NCBI RefSeq assembly: GCF_008253865.1
Contig: NZ_CP042331.1
Location: 5,297,501 to 5,361,500 of the forward strand
DNA: 64,000 nt
Direction of reading: 5' to 3'
Origin: Bosea sp. F3-2
GTDB lineage: Bacteria > Pseudomonadota > Alphaproteobacteria > Rhizobiales > Beijerinckiaceae
Made by a program: the position numbers and the translations under genes. The stretch's first letter is position 1. Every line of letters starts with the position of its first letter. The notes under the pieces are model-generated. The model saw nothing but the letters and a program-made list of their open reading frames with translations, was not told where the DNA came from and made no database searches. This document shows, one piece after another, positions 34,391 through 42,016 of the stretch.

Positions 34391-34611
34391 TCAGGCAAAG
34401 GCTGCGCCATGGCCATAGGTCCGTGTCGCGGGGTACCAGTAGGTCCCGACCCAGGCCGGGTAGTAGTAGCCGGTGCCGTAGACCACGACCCCGCCTGGCG
34501 CGACCACGGTGCCGTAATAGCCCGGCGTCGCCGACATAGACGGTGTCGGCGGTCGAGCGGTAGACCTTGGCATGGGCGATGGAGTGCAGCGGGGATTCCG
34601 GCGGAGCGCGC
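34391..34611 (-). pseudogene. Frameshifted remnant of an unrecognised Tyr/Gly-rich protein gene
   Basis: The last 45 residues read TPGYYGTVVAPGGVVVYGTG, YYYPAWVGTYW and YGHGAAFA, a Tyr/Gly-rich pattern seen in exported conserved proteins of this order. Upstream in another frame comes SIAHAKVYRSTADTVYVG, which fits directly in front (YVG then TPGYYGT). A frameshift near 34530 splits them. Only a C-terminal part is present; I do not know the function. Confidence 0.6.
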
Positions 34612-34619
34612 GAACGCGA

Positions 34620-35030
34620 TCAGCGGTCGCAGCGGTGATAACTTGTTTCCACCTCCGGAAATTCAGGATCGAAGCGGACGAAGGTGCCGTCGTCCTTGAA
34701 GCGGATCGAGACGGTCATCGTATCGAACATGATCTTGTCCGCGCAGCTGAGAAGGAATGTCGTGACATCACCCTTCTGCTTGGTGGATTTCACGCTGCAG
34801 GTGGCGTTCGCGCCATTGATGCGGTTGCCGTTGACGATGAAGGCGCTCCAGCCCTCGGAGGTGCGCTTGAGCGCCAGATTGCCCTTGCGCTTGACGAAGA
34901 CCTCGTCGCAGCTCGCGGCAGTCGTCGTCCAGGCTCCGTCCAGGCGGTCTGCGGCGTGCGCCGCACCGCTCAGCAAGGGCAGGGCGAGGAGAAGAATTCC
35001 AAGGCCGGCCAGTCGCTTTGCACTCTGCAT
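34620..35030 (-). CDS. Small exported protein of unknown function
   Basis: Protein of 136 residues. A clear Sec signal (RLAGLGILLLALPLLSGAAHAAD, cleavage after AHA, about residue 27) precedes a soluble domain of about 110 residues. That domain has four cysteines (ASCDEV, ATCSVK, LSCADK, HRCDR) that could form two disulfides. The mature start RLDGAWTTTAASCDEVFVKR resembles small lipocalin-like or protease-inhibitor-like periplasmic proteins, but I cannot name a family. It stands alone. Confidence 0.75.
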   Translation of the reverse strand: MQSAKRLAGLGILLLALPLLSGAAHAADRLDGAWTTTAASCDEVFVKRKGNLALKRTSEGWSAFIVNGNRINGANATCSVKSTKQKGDVTTFLLSCADKIMFDTMTVSIRFKDDGTFVRFDPEFPEVETSYHRCDR

Positions 35031-35337
35031 CTGCGCTCTCCCTTATGTTGAGAAACAGGAAAACCAGCGGCAGGCCGGGCAGAGGGGCAGGTCATGCACT
35101 TTGCCGATTGGAAACGGTGCCGCGTCGAGACCACTATCAAGTCATCCTTGCCGATATCGTCCGCCACGGAAACGTGCTCCGACGTCTCGGGCGTTGCGTC
35201 CAACCTGAAAATGCTATCCGTTCTGATGAGTGCTTCGTGGGAAGGGTATGGTGATCATTGTCGCCCGCGGCGTGTCTTGACATCAAGATGTACCAAGACA
35301 TCGCCGTCAATCACGAGGGGCGGATCGTGGTTGCTTT
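35031..35337. other. Intergenic stretch with an imperfect inverted repeat
   Basis: About 300 bases with no supported gene. At 35274-35299, GTCTTG-ACATC-AA-GATGT-AC-CAAGAC is an inverted repeat broken only by a 2-base bulge. It lies 39 bases before the first ATG of the porin-like gene and could be an operator or a 5'-UTR hairpin. Confidence 0.5.
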
Positions 35338-36780
35338 GTGGTTGAGGATGGCTCGCGGGAACGTTGCGGCGTCTGGGAACGGATGCACGACAGGCCGGGT
35401 TGCGGAAGTGATCGGGCTTTGAAACAGGGTGCCGCCAGCAAACCGGCATGGCGCTCAGGTCGCGCGTGCGCGATTGCCAGGGCTGCTGGCCGCGAAGCAG
35501 GTATCTTTGCGCTTTGGGTGGCGGCATCGGCCTGCCTGGTAAACCTGATTGGAGTGGCAGGGGCCGCCGTCAGGCCGCCGACCCTTCTGCGAAGCTGCAC
35601 GATCGAGCCTCCGGACCTCGAGCCCCTCCTGCCCAAACCATCCTCCGTCTCCCCGGGCAAGGCTGGCGCTGACGATACGGGAGACGATGATGATGATGAT
35701 GACGATGACGATGACGACGAGGATGAGGATGATCGCCCGCCATCCGGCTTCGTCTCGCCGGGGCTGGGCAGTTGTATTGCCGTCTCCGGCACGGTGAATG
35801 CGGGGCTGCAACGCGACGACTTTCGGGCAAACGCTGTTGCGCGCGCGACGGGGCTCGTGCCGCAGAGCACGACGAGCTTTCCGCTCAGCACGACCTTCCG
35901 GATCGAAAGCGGCCAATCGCTTGCCAATGGCCAGTACCTCGCGACAGCCTTCGAGTTCTCGATGGACACGACCAGCGATGGCGGTACCGACGTCACGATC
36001 GGCGAGGCGAGCATCACGCTGGGAGCATTCAGCGCCGGGGTGGCAAGCTCGCGCTTCGATTTCTGGACCGGCGACGAATTCGCGCTGGTCGGACGCATTC
36101 CCAGCCGCACAGTTGCCCTGATCGGTTATGAGCGGCCCCTCACCGAAGAGCTCAGCCTCTCGCTGTCGGCCGAAGATGTCTCCGCCGATCGGCGCATTCT
36201 GCTGCCGACGACCGGGCGCCGCCTGCCCGACGGGGTGGCCCGCCTCCTCTATGAAGGGGAGGCGCTGACCCTGCACGGTGCCGTGGCTTTGCGGGAGGTT
36301 CCACGCATCGGGGCTTCGAGCCTGCTGGGGCGGGCCGCCATCATCGGCGCGACCTGGGAAGGCAGCGTGTCCGACCACTCGTTCACCCTGTCCGGCCAGA
36401 TCGCGGGAGCGGTCAACGCGGCTCCCTATATCGGCTCGCAGCTCGACCGGCGCACGGTGTTGTCCCTCTTGACCGGCGATCAGACGTCGCGCGGGTGGTC
36501 CGGCGTCGTATCCATCGGTTGGGAATGGTCGGACGAGTGGTCCAGCAACGCCTATGTCAGCCGCTACAATCTGGCCCTGCCGCGCGCCGGGGAGGTTACG
36601 GGACAGATTCGGATCGATCGAATGTCTGCGAATCTGATCTGGAAACCGGTGACGGGCCTGCGCCTCGGCCTGGAGGGATCATTGGCCTGGCAACGCCTCG
36701 ACATCGCCGGGTCAGCGCGTGCCGCAAGCCTTTCCGGGAAGCAAAGCACCGCGCAAATCTTCATCGAGCGGGTATTCTAG
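35338..36780 (+). CDS. Porin-like outer-membrane protein with an Asp-rich tract
   Basis: Up to 480 residues; the start is uncertain. A hydrophobic segment, probably the true signal peptide, lies at about residues 54-76 (AGIFALWVAASACLVNLIGV, then AGA). Next comes an acidic tract of 12 consecutive Asp plus EDEDD (residues 116-132, bases 35683-35733). After it, SCIAVSGTVNAGLQRDDF and long alternating beta-strand patterns run to a terminal phenylalanine (FIERVF), the signature of beta-barrel outer-membrane proteins. It resembles the alphaproteobacterial porin family. The acidic tract could bind calcium. A start nearer residue 40-50 with a non-ATG codon is possible. Confidence 0.7.
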   Translation: MVEDGSRERCGVWERMHDRPGCGSDRALKQGAASKPAWRSGRACAIARAAGREAGIFALWVAASACLVNLIGVAGAAVRPPTLLRSCTIEPPDLEPLLPKPSSVSPGKAGADDTGDDDDDDDDDDDDEDEDDRPPSGFVSPGLGSCIAVSGTVNAGLQRDDFRANAVARATGLVPQSTTSFPLSTTFRIESGQSLANGQYLATAFEFSMDTTSDGGTDVTIGEASITLGAFSAGVASSRFDFWTGDEFALVGRIPSRTVALIGYERPLTEELSLSLSAEDVSADRRILLPTTGRRLPDGVARLLYEGEALTLHGAVALREVPRIGASSLLGRAAIIGATWEGSVSDHSFTLSGQIAGAVNAAPYIGSQLDRRTVLSLLTGDQTSRGWSGVVSIGWEWSDEWSSNAYVSRYNLALPRAGEVTGQIRIDRMSANLIWKPVTGLRLGLEGSLAWQRLDIAGSARAASLSGKQSTAQIFIERVF

Positions 36781-36820
36781 CTCTTGTTCCAGAGCCTGCC
36801 GATTTGACGCGGAACCACGC

Positions 36821-36920
36821 CGTCATCCCGGGCTTGACCCGGAATCCATGCCGGAGCGCTTCCGAGGAAGGTTCAGGCATGGATCCCGGCTCTCCGCTTC
36901 GCTCCGGCCGGGATGACACG
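36821..36920. repeat. CGTCATCCCGGG-type palindromic element, copy 1
   Basis: About 100 bp. It starts CGTCATCCCGGGCTTGACCC and ends CCGGGATGACACG. The arms CGTCATCCCGG and CCGGGATGACG are inverted, and AATCCATGCC is mirrored by GGCATGGATC. It matches 58574-58672 by sequence and architecture. Such elements are common between genes in this order. Confidence 0.75.
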
Positions 36921-36995
36921 CGTTTCCGTGAAAGCGCCGCGGGCTTTAGCTCTCTTGCCGACGGCGTGTTCCCCGCCGAGCCCGGCATCGGCATG

Positions 36996-38414
36996 TCAAC
37001 GGGTCTGAGCAGCCGCGAAGGCGAGGTTCTCGGCGAGCAGCGCTTCGGCGAGAGCCGGCGTGGCAGCCTCCACATAGACGCGCAATTCAGGGGCATTGCC
37101 CGAAGCCCGGAAATGCACCGTGCCGCCATCGGCCAGCGTCAGTCGCAGACCGTCGCGGCAGTCGCGGGCGACCACTCCGCCGTGACCGGAGAAGCTGTCG
37201 TCGCGGAGCGCTGCATCATCGGCATCGAGCCTGGCGATCAATGCGGCGGTACGATCCTGAGGGATCTCCTGGAGCCGGTTCGACAACGCGACGGCGAAGC
37301 GGGCCTCGGTCGCGATCTCGCTCAGGAGCTTGCCCTGTCGAGCCTTGAGAGCCAGGGTCGAGAGGATCGGTAGCATCGCATCGCGCGTCGGCAGGGCCGG
37401 CAGCATGCGTCCGTCACGAGTGACATCCGAGCCGAGCAGCACGCCGCCATTGGCTTCGAAGCCGACGACGACTGCTGCACCCTCGCTTGCAGCCTGTTCC
37501 ATGCCCGCAATGACATAGGGGGAGCCGACGCGTGTGCGGAACACGCGCGCGAAAAGCCCCGGCCGGTCGAGGGCGGAATTCGACGTGACGGGAGTGACGA
37601 TCGCATCGGCCCCGAGAAACTGTGCAGTCAATGCGCCGACGAGATCGCCGCGCAAGAAGACACCCCGCTCATCAGCGACGAGGGGACGATCGGCATCGCC
37701 ATCCGTCGAGACGATGGCATCGAGCCGCTGCTCGGCGGCCCATTGCCGTGCCAGGGCCTCGTCTTCAGGACGCAAGGCTTCGGTATCGACGGGGATGAAG
37801 CTGTCGCTGCGGCCCAGCGGCAGGGGCTTCGCGCCGAGCGCGGCCAGAACATCGCAGATCGCATCCCGGCCGACGGAGGAATGCTGGTAGACCCCGACCG
37901 TCAGGCCCGCCAGCGCCGAGCTGTCGAAGAAATCCGCATAACGGGCTTTGTAAGCCGTCAGCGCATCATAGGGGGCCGCCTTGGCTTGCAATGTCGGGAT
38001 CGTGCTCAGCCCCAGCCGATCATGCCAAGCCAGGATCTGTGCCTCGTCAGTCTTGTCGATCTCGCCTTGCGCCCGGTAGAACTTCAGCCCGTTGCGGTCG
38101 TCGGGAATGTGGCTGCCCGTCACCATGATGGCAGCGCAGCCGCGTGTCATGGCTGCCAGAGCGAGTGCCGGTGTCGGCACGGCCCCGCAGTCGACCGGAA
38201 CGAGACCCGCATCGGCGACCGCCTGAGCAGCCTGAGCAGCGATCAGTGGGCTCGATGACCGCAAGTCCCGCCCGATCAATACTTCGCCTTGCGCTTGCGT
38301 GTCGTCGTCGCGGAGCATCGCGCAGAAGGCGCGCACATGGCTGTAGGTCGGCAGGCCGACGAGTTCGCTGACGAGGCCGCGCAGGCCGGAGGTCCCGAAT
38401 TTCAGGCTGGTCAT
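36996..38414 (-). CDS. Phosphomannomutase/phosphoglucomutase family protein
   Basis: Alpha-D-phosphohexomutase of 472 residues. It interconverts hexose 6- and 1-phosphates to feed nucleotide-sugar synthesis. The phosphoserine loop is TGSHIPDDRNG (S101), the metal loop STDGDADRP, the sugar-binding loop GFEANGG and the phosphate-binding loop RASGNAPELR. The active-site loop reads TGSH rather than the usual TASH. I chose the ATG at 38414; the frame is open farther but with no resemblance. It is followed on the same strand by no other gene and preceded by the epimerase gene, with ugd, manC remnant and pgm nearby. Confidence 0.92.
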   Translation of the reverse strand: MTSLKFGTSGLRGLVSELVGLPTYSHVRAFCAMLRDDDTQAQGEVLIGRDLRSSSPLIAAQAAQAVADAGLVPVDCGAVPTPALALAAMTRGCAAIMVTGSHIPDDRNGLKFYRAQGEIDKTDEAQILAWHDRLGLSTIPTLQAKAAPYDALTAYKARYADFFDSSALAGLTVGVYQHSSVGRDAICDVLAALGAKPLPLGRSDSFIPVDTEALRPEDEALARQWAAEQRLDAIVSTDGDADRPLVADERGVFLRGDLVGALTAQFLGADAIVTPVTSNSALDRPGLFARVFRTRVGSPYVIAGMEQAASEGAAVVVGFEANGGVLLGSDVTRDGRMLPALPTRDAMLPILSTLALKARQGKLLSEIATEARFAVALSNRLQEIPQDRTAALIARLDADDAALRDDSFSGHGGVVARDCRDGLRLTLADGGTVHFRASGNAPELRVYVEAATPALAEALLAENLAFAAAQTR

Positions 38415-38561
38415 GAGAGGCGGACAATCCCGAGGTCGAACGCTGTTGAAGGATGGAGTTGTCTCAGAGGCTTCCGAGCATTTCATTGGCCGGCTTCTGA
38501 TACTGCAACCGAGGTCTGTTCCCCAGTCCCATTTGATAGTCTTCCATGCCCGCTTTGCCCC

Positions 38562-39590
38562 TCAAATATGATAGAACGAGCGATACCATTCGACGAAGCG
38601 CGCCATGCCCTGCTCGATCGGCGTCGCAGGGCTGAAGCCGGTGCGAGCTGCCAGATCGCCGACATCGGCATAAGTCGCCGGCACGTCGCCGGGCTGAGAT
38701 GGCAAGTGCCTCTTGATGGCCTTGCGTCCGCAGGCTTCCTCGACCACCGCAATGAAGCGGTCGAGCCGGACCGGGGTGTGATTGCCGATATTGTAGATGC
38801 GGAACGGCGCAGATGCCGTGGCGGGGTCGGGGTCGCGAGCATCAAAATTCGGGTCGGCCACAGGCGGCAGGCCAGCGAGCTTCACGATCGCCTCGCGGAT
38901 GTCGTCGACATAGGTGAAGTCGCGGCTCATCTCGGCCTCGGCATAGACGTCGATGGGCTGTCCTTCGAGGATCGCCTTGGTGAACTTGAAGTAAGCCATG
39001 TCCGGACGCCCCCAAGGGCCGTAGACCGTAAAGAAGCGCAGGCCGGTCGTCGGAATGGCGTAGAGATGCGAATAGGCATGGGCCATCAGCTCATTCGCCC
39101 GCTTGGTCGCAGCGTAGAGCGATACGGGATGGTCGGCACGGTCATGCTCGCTGAACGGCACCTTGGCATTGGCGCCGTAGACCGAACTCGATGAAGCGTA
39201 GACGAGATGGTCGACCGGATGCTGGCGGCAGGCTTCAAGGACGGAGAGGAAACCGTCGAGATTGGCGCTCGCATAGGCGCGGGGATTGTCGAGCGAGTAG
39301 CGCACGCCGGCCTGGGCGCCGAGATGAATGACGACTTGTGGTCGGAACGCGGCGAAAGCCGCCTCGAAGCCGTCATAGTCGGCAATGTCGTGCTTCTCGA
39401 ACGAGAAGCCGTTATGCGCCTGAAGACGGTCGAGCCGTGCCTGCTTCAGTGCCGGGTCGTAATAGGGGGTGAGGCTGTCGATGCCGAACACTTCCACGCC
39501 CGCATCAAGGAGCGCCTCCGCGACGTGAAAGCCGACGAAACCGGCCGCGCCCGTCAAAAGCACACGTTCAAACGGCAGATTGGCTTTCAT
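38562..39590 (-). CDS. NAD-dependent sugar epimerase, UDP-glucuronate 4-epimerase-like
   Basis: Extended SDR of 342 residues. The NAD loop is TGAAGFVGFH (13-22) and the catalytic Tyr/Lys pair is Y159/K163 (SLYAATKRANE) with SSSSVYG before it. The C-terminal part (FTKAILEGQPIDVYAEAEMS, RDFTYVDDI, IGNHTPVRLDRFI) matches UDP-glucuronate 4-epimerases, which make UDP-galacturonate for capsule or LPS. It would act on the product of ugd (40435-41781), transcribed divergently across the manC remnant. The upstream gap holds a short repeat. Confidence 0.92.
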   Translation of the reverse strand: MKANLPFERVLLTGAAGFVGFHVAEALLDAGVEVFGIDSLTPYYDPALKQARLDRLQAHNGFSFEKHDIADYDGFEAAFAAFRPQVVIHLGAQAGVRYSLDNPRAYASANLDGFLSVLEACRQHPVDHLVYASSSSVYGANAKVPFSEHDRADHPVSLYAATKRANELMAHAYSHLYAIPTTGLRFFTVYGPWGRPDMAYFKFTKAILEGQPIDVYAEAEMSRDFTYVDDIREAIVKLAGLPPVADPNFDARDPDPATASAPFRIYNIGNHTPVRLDRFIAVVEEACGRKAIKRHLPSQPGDVPATYADVGDLAARTGFSPATPIEQGMARFVEWYRSFYHI

Positions 39591-39962
39591 GCGATCATCT
39601 TTGTTCGTGCGGTTCTAGAGCATTTTCGAGCGAAGTGGATACCGGTTCGCGTGAAGAAAATGCGATAAAATAAAGACCGTCTTATTCGCGATGCGCTGCA
39701 ACGTCGCAAGCGCTGCGCGACGGTTGTGACGCGCAAACAGGATGCGGTGCCGGGGCAGGCGTCTTGAAGGGCGCGCGCGAAGCGACACCGATCGCCGCAA
39801 GCATGGCCAAGCGGCGATCGGCGTGGTGTATGCCGGCATGCACAAAGGGATGCGCGTTCACGACGACCACCTCGGCGATGCGATTGGATCGATTGCATCT
39901 CGGCTGATTTCGTTTCACGACAGCTCAGCTTTCGCTCGCCGCGCCGAGGAGCCAAATCGACA
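39591..39962. other. Intergenic stretch with one short repeat, otherwise no supported gene
   Basis: About 370 bases between the epimerase gene and the manC remnant. The first part holds a short repeat element at 39615-39673. The rest shows short open frames on both strands without start signals or family resemblance; promoters for both flanking directions may lie here. Confidence 0.45.
39615..39673. repeat. Short intergenic repeat with AGAGCATTTTCGAGCGAAGT
   Basis: A 59-bp sequence starting CTAGAGCATTTTCGAGCG and ending GAAGAAAATGCG plus an AT-rich tail. The inverted arms GCATTTTC and GAAAATGC bracket GTGGATACCGGTTCGC. It is a recognised type of dispersed intergenic repeat in Hyphomicrobiales. 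Only one copy is in the window. Confidence 0.6.
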
Positions 39963-40311
39963 ATGATCATCACGCCTCTGATCATGGCGGGCGGGGCAGG
40001 AACACGACTCTGGCCAGTTTCGCGCGACTCGATGCCGAAGCAGTTCATCGATCTGCTGGGTGACGGGCTCTACATTTCAGGCCACGCTCCAGCACTGGAT
40101 CGTGGTCCGCGGAACAGCGGAAGTCACGCTTGATGGAAACGTCACCTACATCCACGAGAATGAGTCGATCTATCTGCCGATCGGCTGCACGCATCGGATG
40201 GCCAATCCCGGAAAGATTGACCTCGAGCTCATCGAAGTCCAAGTCGGCAGCTATACCGGCGAGGATGATATCGTGCGGATCGAGGATGTTTACGCCAGGC
40301 TTGAGGGCTGA
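39963..40311 (+). pseudogene. Mannose-1-phosphate guanylyltransferase / mannose-6-phosphate isomerase, both ends only
   Basis: The first 34 residues (MIITPLIMAGGAGTRLWPVS, then RDSMPKQFIDLLGD) are the unmistakable nucleotidyltransferase start of a ManC/CpsB-type protein. After about 40073, the sequence jumps, in a different frame, to the far C-terminal cupin (LQHWIVVRGTAEVTLDGNVT, then NESIYLPIGCTHRMANPGK) and ends normally (IEDVYARLEG). The family is about 470 residues; roughly 1.1 kb of the middle is gone and a frameshift marks the junction. GDP-mannose synthesis from this locus is therefore lost. Confidence 0.9.
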
Positions 40312-40434
40312 TGTCCACCCGTTGCTATCCCGGCGTAATGGGCGGGTAGGCGAAATGTGAACAGACGACGCGGGTGTGTTTCCGGAAGGCGGCGCCTTCC
40401 TCTCCCGGACGTCGACGCTGTCGAGGAGTGAATG

Positions 40435-41781
40435 ATGAAGATCGTTATGATCGGTTCCGGCTATGTCGGCCTGGTATCGGGCGCATGCTTTGCGGATTTC
40501 GGCCATGATGTCGTCTGCGTCGACAAGCAGGAGAGCAAGATCGTCGCCTTGAAGCGGGGCGAGATCCCGATCTTCGAGCCCGGGCTGACCGATATCGTGC
40601 GCAGCAATGCCGCGGCTGGCCGGCTGTCCTTCACGACGGATCTCGCAGGTCCGGTCGCGCAGGCCGATGCGGTCTTCATCGCGGTGGGAACGCCGTCGCG
40701 GCGCGGCGACGGCTTCGCTGATCTCTCCTATGTCTATGCGGCGACGCGCGAGATCGCGCAGGCCTTGAGCGGCTACACCGTCATCGTGACGAAATCGACG
40801 GTTCCGGTCGGAACGGGCGACGAGGTCGAACGAATCATCCGCGAGCTGCGTCCAGACGCCGATTTTGCCGTCGTGTCCAATCCTGAGTTCCTGCGCGAGG
40901 GCGCCGCGATCGAGGATTTCAAGCGGCCGGATCGCATCGTGATCGGCGCGGAGGAGGAACGGGCGCGCACGGTCATGGCCGATGTCTACCGTCCGCTCTA
41001 TCTCAACAGCGCCCCCATTCTGAATACGAGCCGCCGCACCGCCGAGCTGACCAAATACGCGGCCAACGCGTTCCTGGCGACGAAGATCACCTTCATCAAC
41101 GAGATGGCGGATCTGTGCGAGCAGGTCGGTGCCAATGTGCAGGACGTCGCCCGCGGCATGGGGCTCGACAATCGGATCGGCAGCAAATTCCTGCACGCCG
41201 GCCCCGGCTACGGCGGTTCCTGCTTCCCGAAGGATACGCTGGCTCTGATCAAGACGGCTCAGGATTATGGCACGCCGGCGCGTATCGTGGAGACCGTCGC
41301 GGCGGTGAACGATCAGCGCAAGCGCGCCATGGGCCGAAAAGTAGTGGCGGCCTGCGGCGGATCTGTCCGGGGCAAGACCGTTGCGGTGCTGGGGCTGACC
41401 TTCAAGCCCAACACCGACGACATGCGCGATGCCCCTTCGCTGGCGATCGTTCAGGCGCTGCAGGATGGCGGGGCCACGATCCGCGCCTATGATCCTGAAG
41501 GCATGGAGCAGGCCAAGGCGGTGTTGCCTGCCGAAGTGACCTACTGCGCGAATGCTTATGATTGCGTGACCCAGGCCGATGCCGCCGTCATCGTGACCGA
41601 GTGGAACATCTTCCGCGCTCTCGACCTCGACCGGGTGAAAAGCTTGATGGCCGCTCCGGTTCTCCTGGATCTGCGCAATATCTACCGGCCGGAGCAACTG
41701 CGGGCCAAAGGCTTCACCTATGTCGACGTGGGGAGAGGCCTTCCGCCGGAGGCGCCCGCCAAGGCGATCGATGCGGCCTAA
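40435..41781 (+). CDS. ugd: UDP-glucose 6-dehydrogenase
   Basis: Cytoplasmic enzyme of 448 residues oxidising UDP-glucose to UDP-glucuronate with two NAD+. The N-terminal NAD loop is MIGSGYVGLVSGA (5-17). The catalytic Cys is C263 in GPGYGGSCFPKDT, with the helical linker (TAELTKYAANAFLATKITFI) and the C-terminal UDP-binding domain (LGLTFKPNTDDMRDAPSL). Two adjacent ATGs begin the frame (40432 and 40435); I prefer the second because GAGGAG lies 6 bases ahead. It supplies the adjacent epimerase (38562-39590) and follows the manC remnant. Confidence 0.97.
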   Translation: MKIVMIGSGYVGLVSGACFADFGHDVVCVDKQESKIVALKRGEIPIFEPGLTDIVRSNAAAGRLSFTTDLAGPVAQADAVFIAVGTPSRRGDGFADLSYVYAATREIAQALSGYTVIVTKSTVPVGTGDEVERIIRELRPDADFAVVSNPEFLREGAAIEDFKRPDRIVIGAEEERARTVMADVYRPLYLNSAPILNTSRRTAELTKYAANAFLATKITFINEMADLCEQVGANVQDVARGMGLDNRIGSKFLHAGPGYGGSCFPKDTLALIKTAQDYGTPARIVETVAAVNDQRKRAMGRKVVAACGGSVRGKTVAVLGLTFKPNTDDMRDAPSLAIVQALQDGGATIRAYDPEGMEQAKAVLPAEVTYCANAYDCVTQADAAVIVTEWNIFRALDLDRVKSLMAAPVLLDLRNIYRPEQLRAKGFTYVDVGRGLPPEAPAKAIDAA

Positions 41782-41882
41782 AGCATCGGACCGAGAAGTG
41801 GAATCCACTTTTCGGAGAAATCCGATGCTTAAACAAAGGGCTAGATCGCACTTTGCGTCCGAAAGGACGCACGGCGATCTAG
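41782..41882 (+). repeat. Two-hairpin intergenic element, copy 2
   Basis: About 101 bp. It starts right after the ugd stop with AGCATCGGACCGAGAAGTGG and ends GGCGATCTAG. The first hairpin pairs AGCATCGGA with TCCGATGCT. The second pairs CTAGATCGC with GCGATCTAG and has an inner GCGTCC-GAAA-GGACGC stem. Same orientation as 33041-33143. It may also act as the ugd terminator. Confidence 0.8.
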
Positions 41883-42016
41883 CCGTCGGCTGGACGATCA
41901 TGACTCTGTGACAGTAGGTTGCGATGCACCCTTGGGAGCATTTCTCGGCGCCAGCCCGCGCCTGGTGATGCTCCTGCTGTGCGCAATGGCCCTCGAACGG
42001 AATTCAGAGATTCAGC

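Noticed and set aside
35683..35733. GAT/GAC run as microsatellite-only or CRISPR-like repeat
   Set aside because: It is in frame inside the porin-like gene and encodes the acidic tract; there are no spacers or regular repeat units.
37000..37300. Possible plus-strand gene beside the phosphomannomutase
   Set aside because: Open frame, but antisense to the phosphomannomutase C-terminal domain, whose phosphate loop RASGNAPELR is on the minus strand.
40045..41901. Minus-strand frame of about 618 codons
   Set aside because: Antisense of ugd and the manC remnant with no protein motif.
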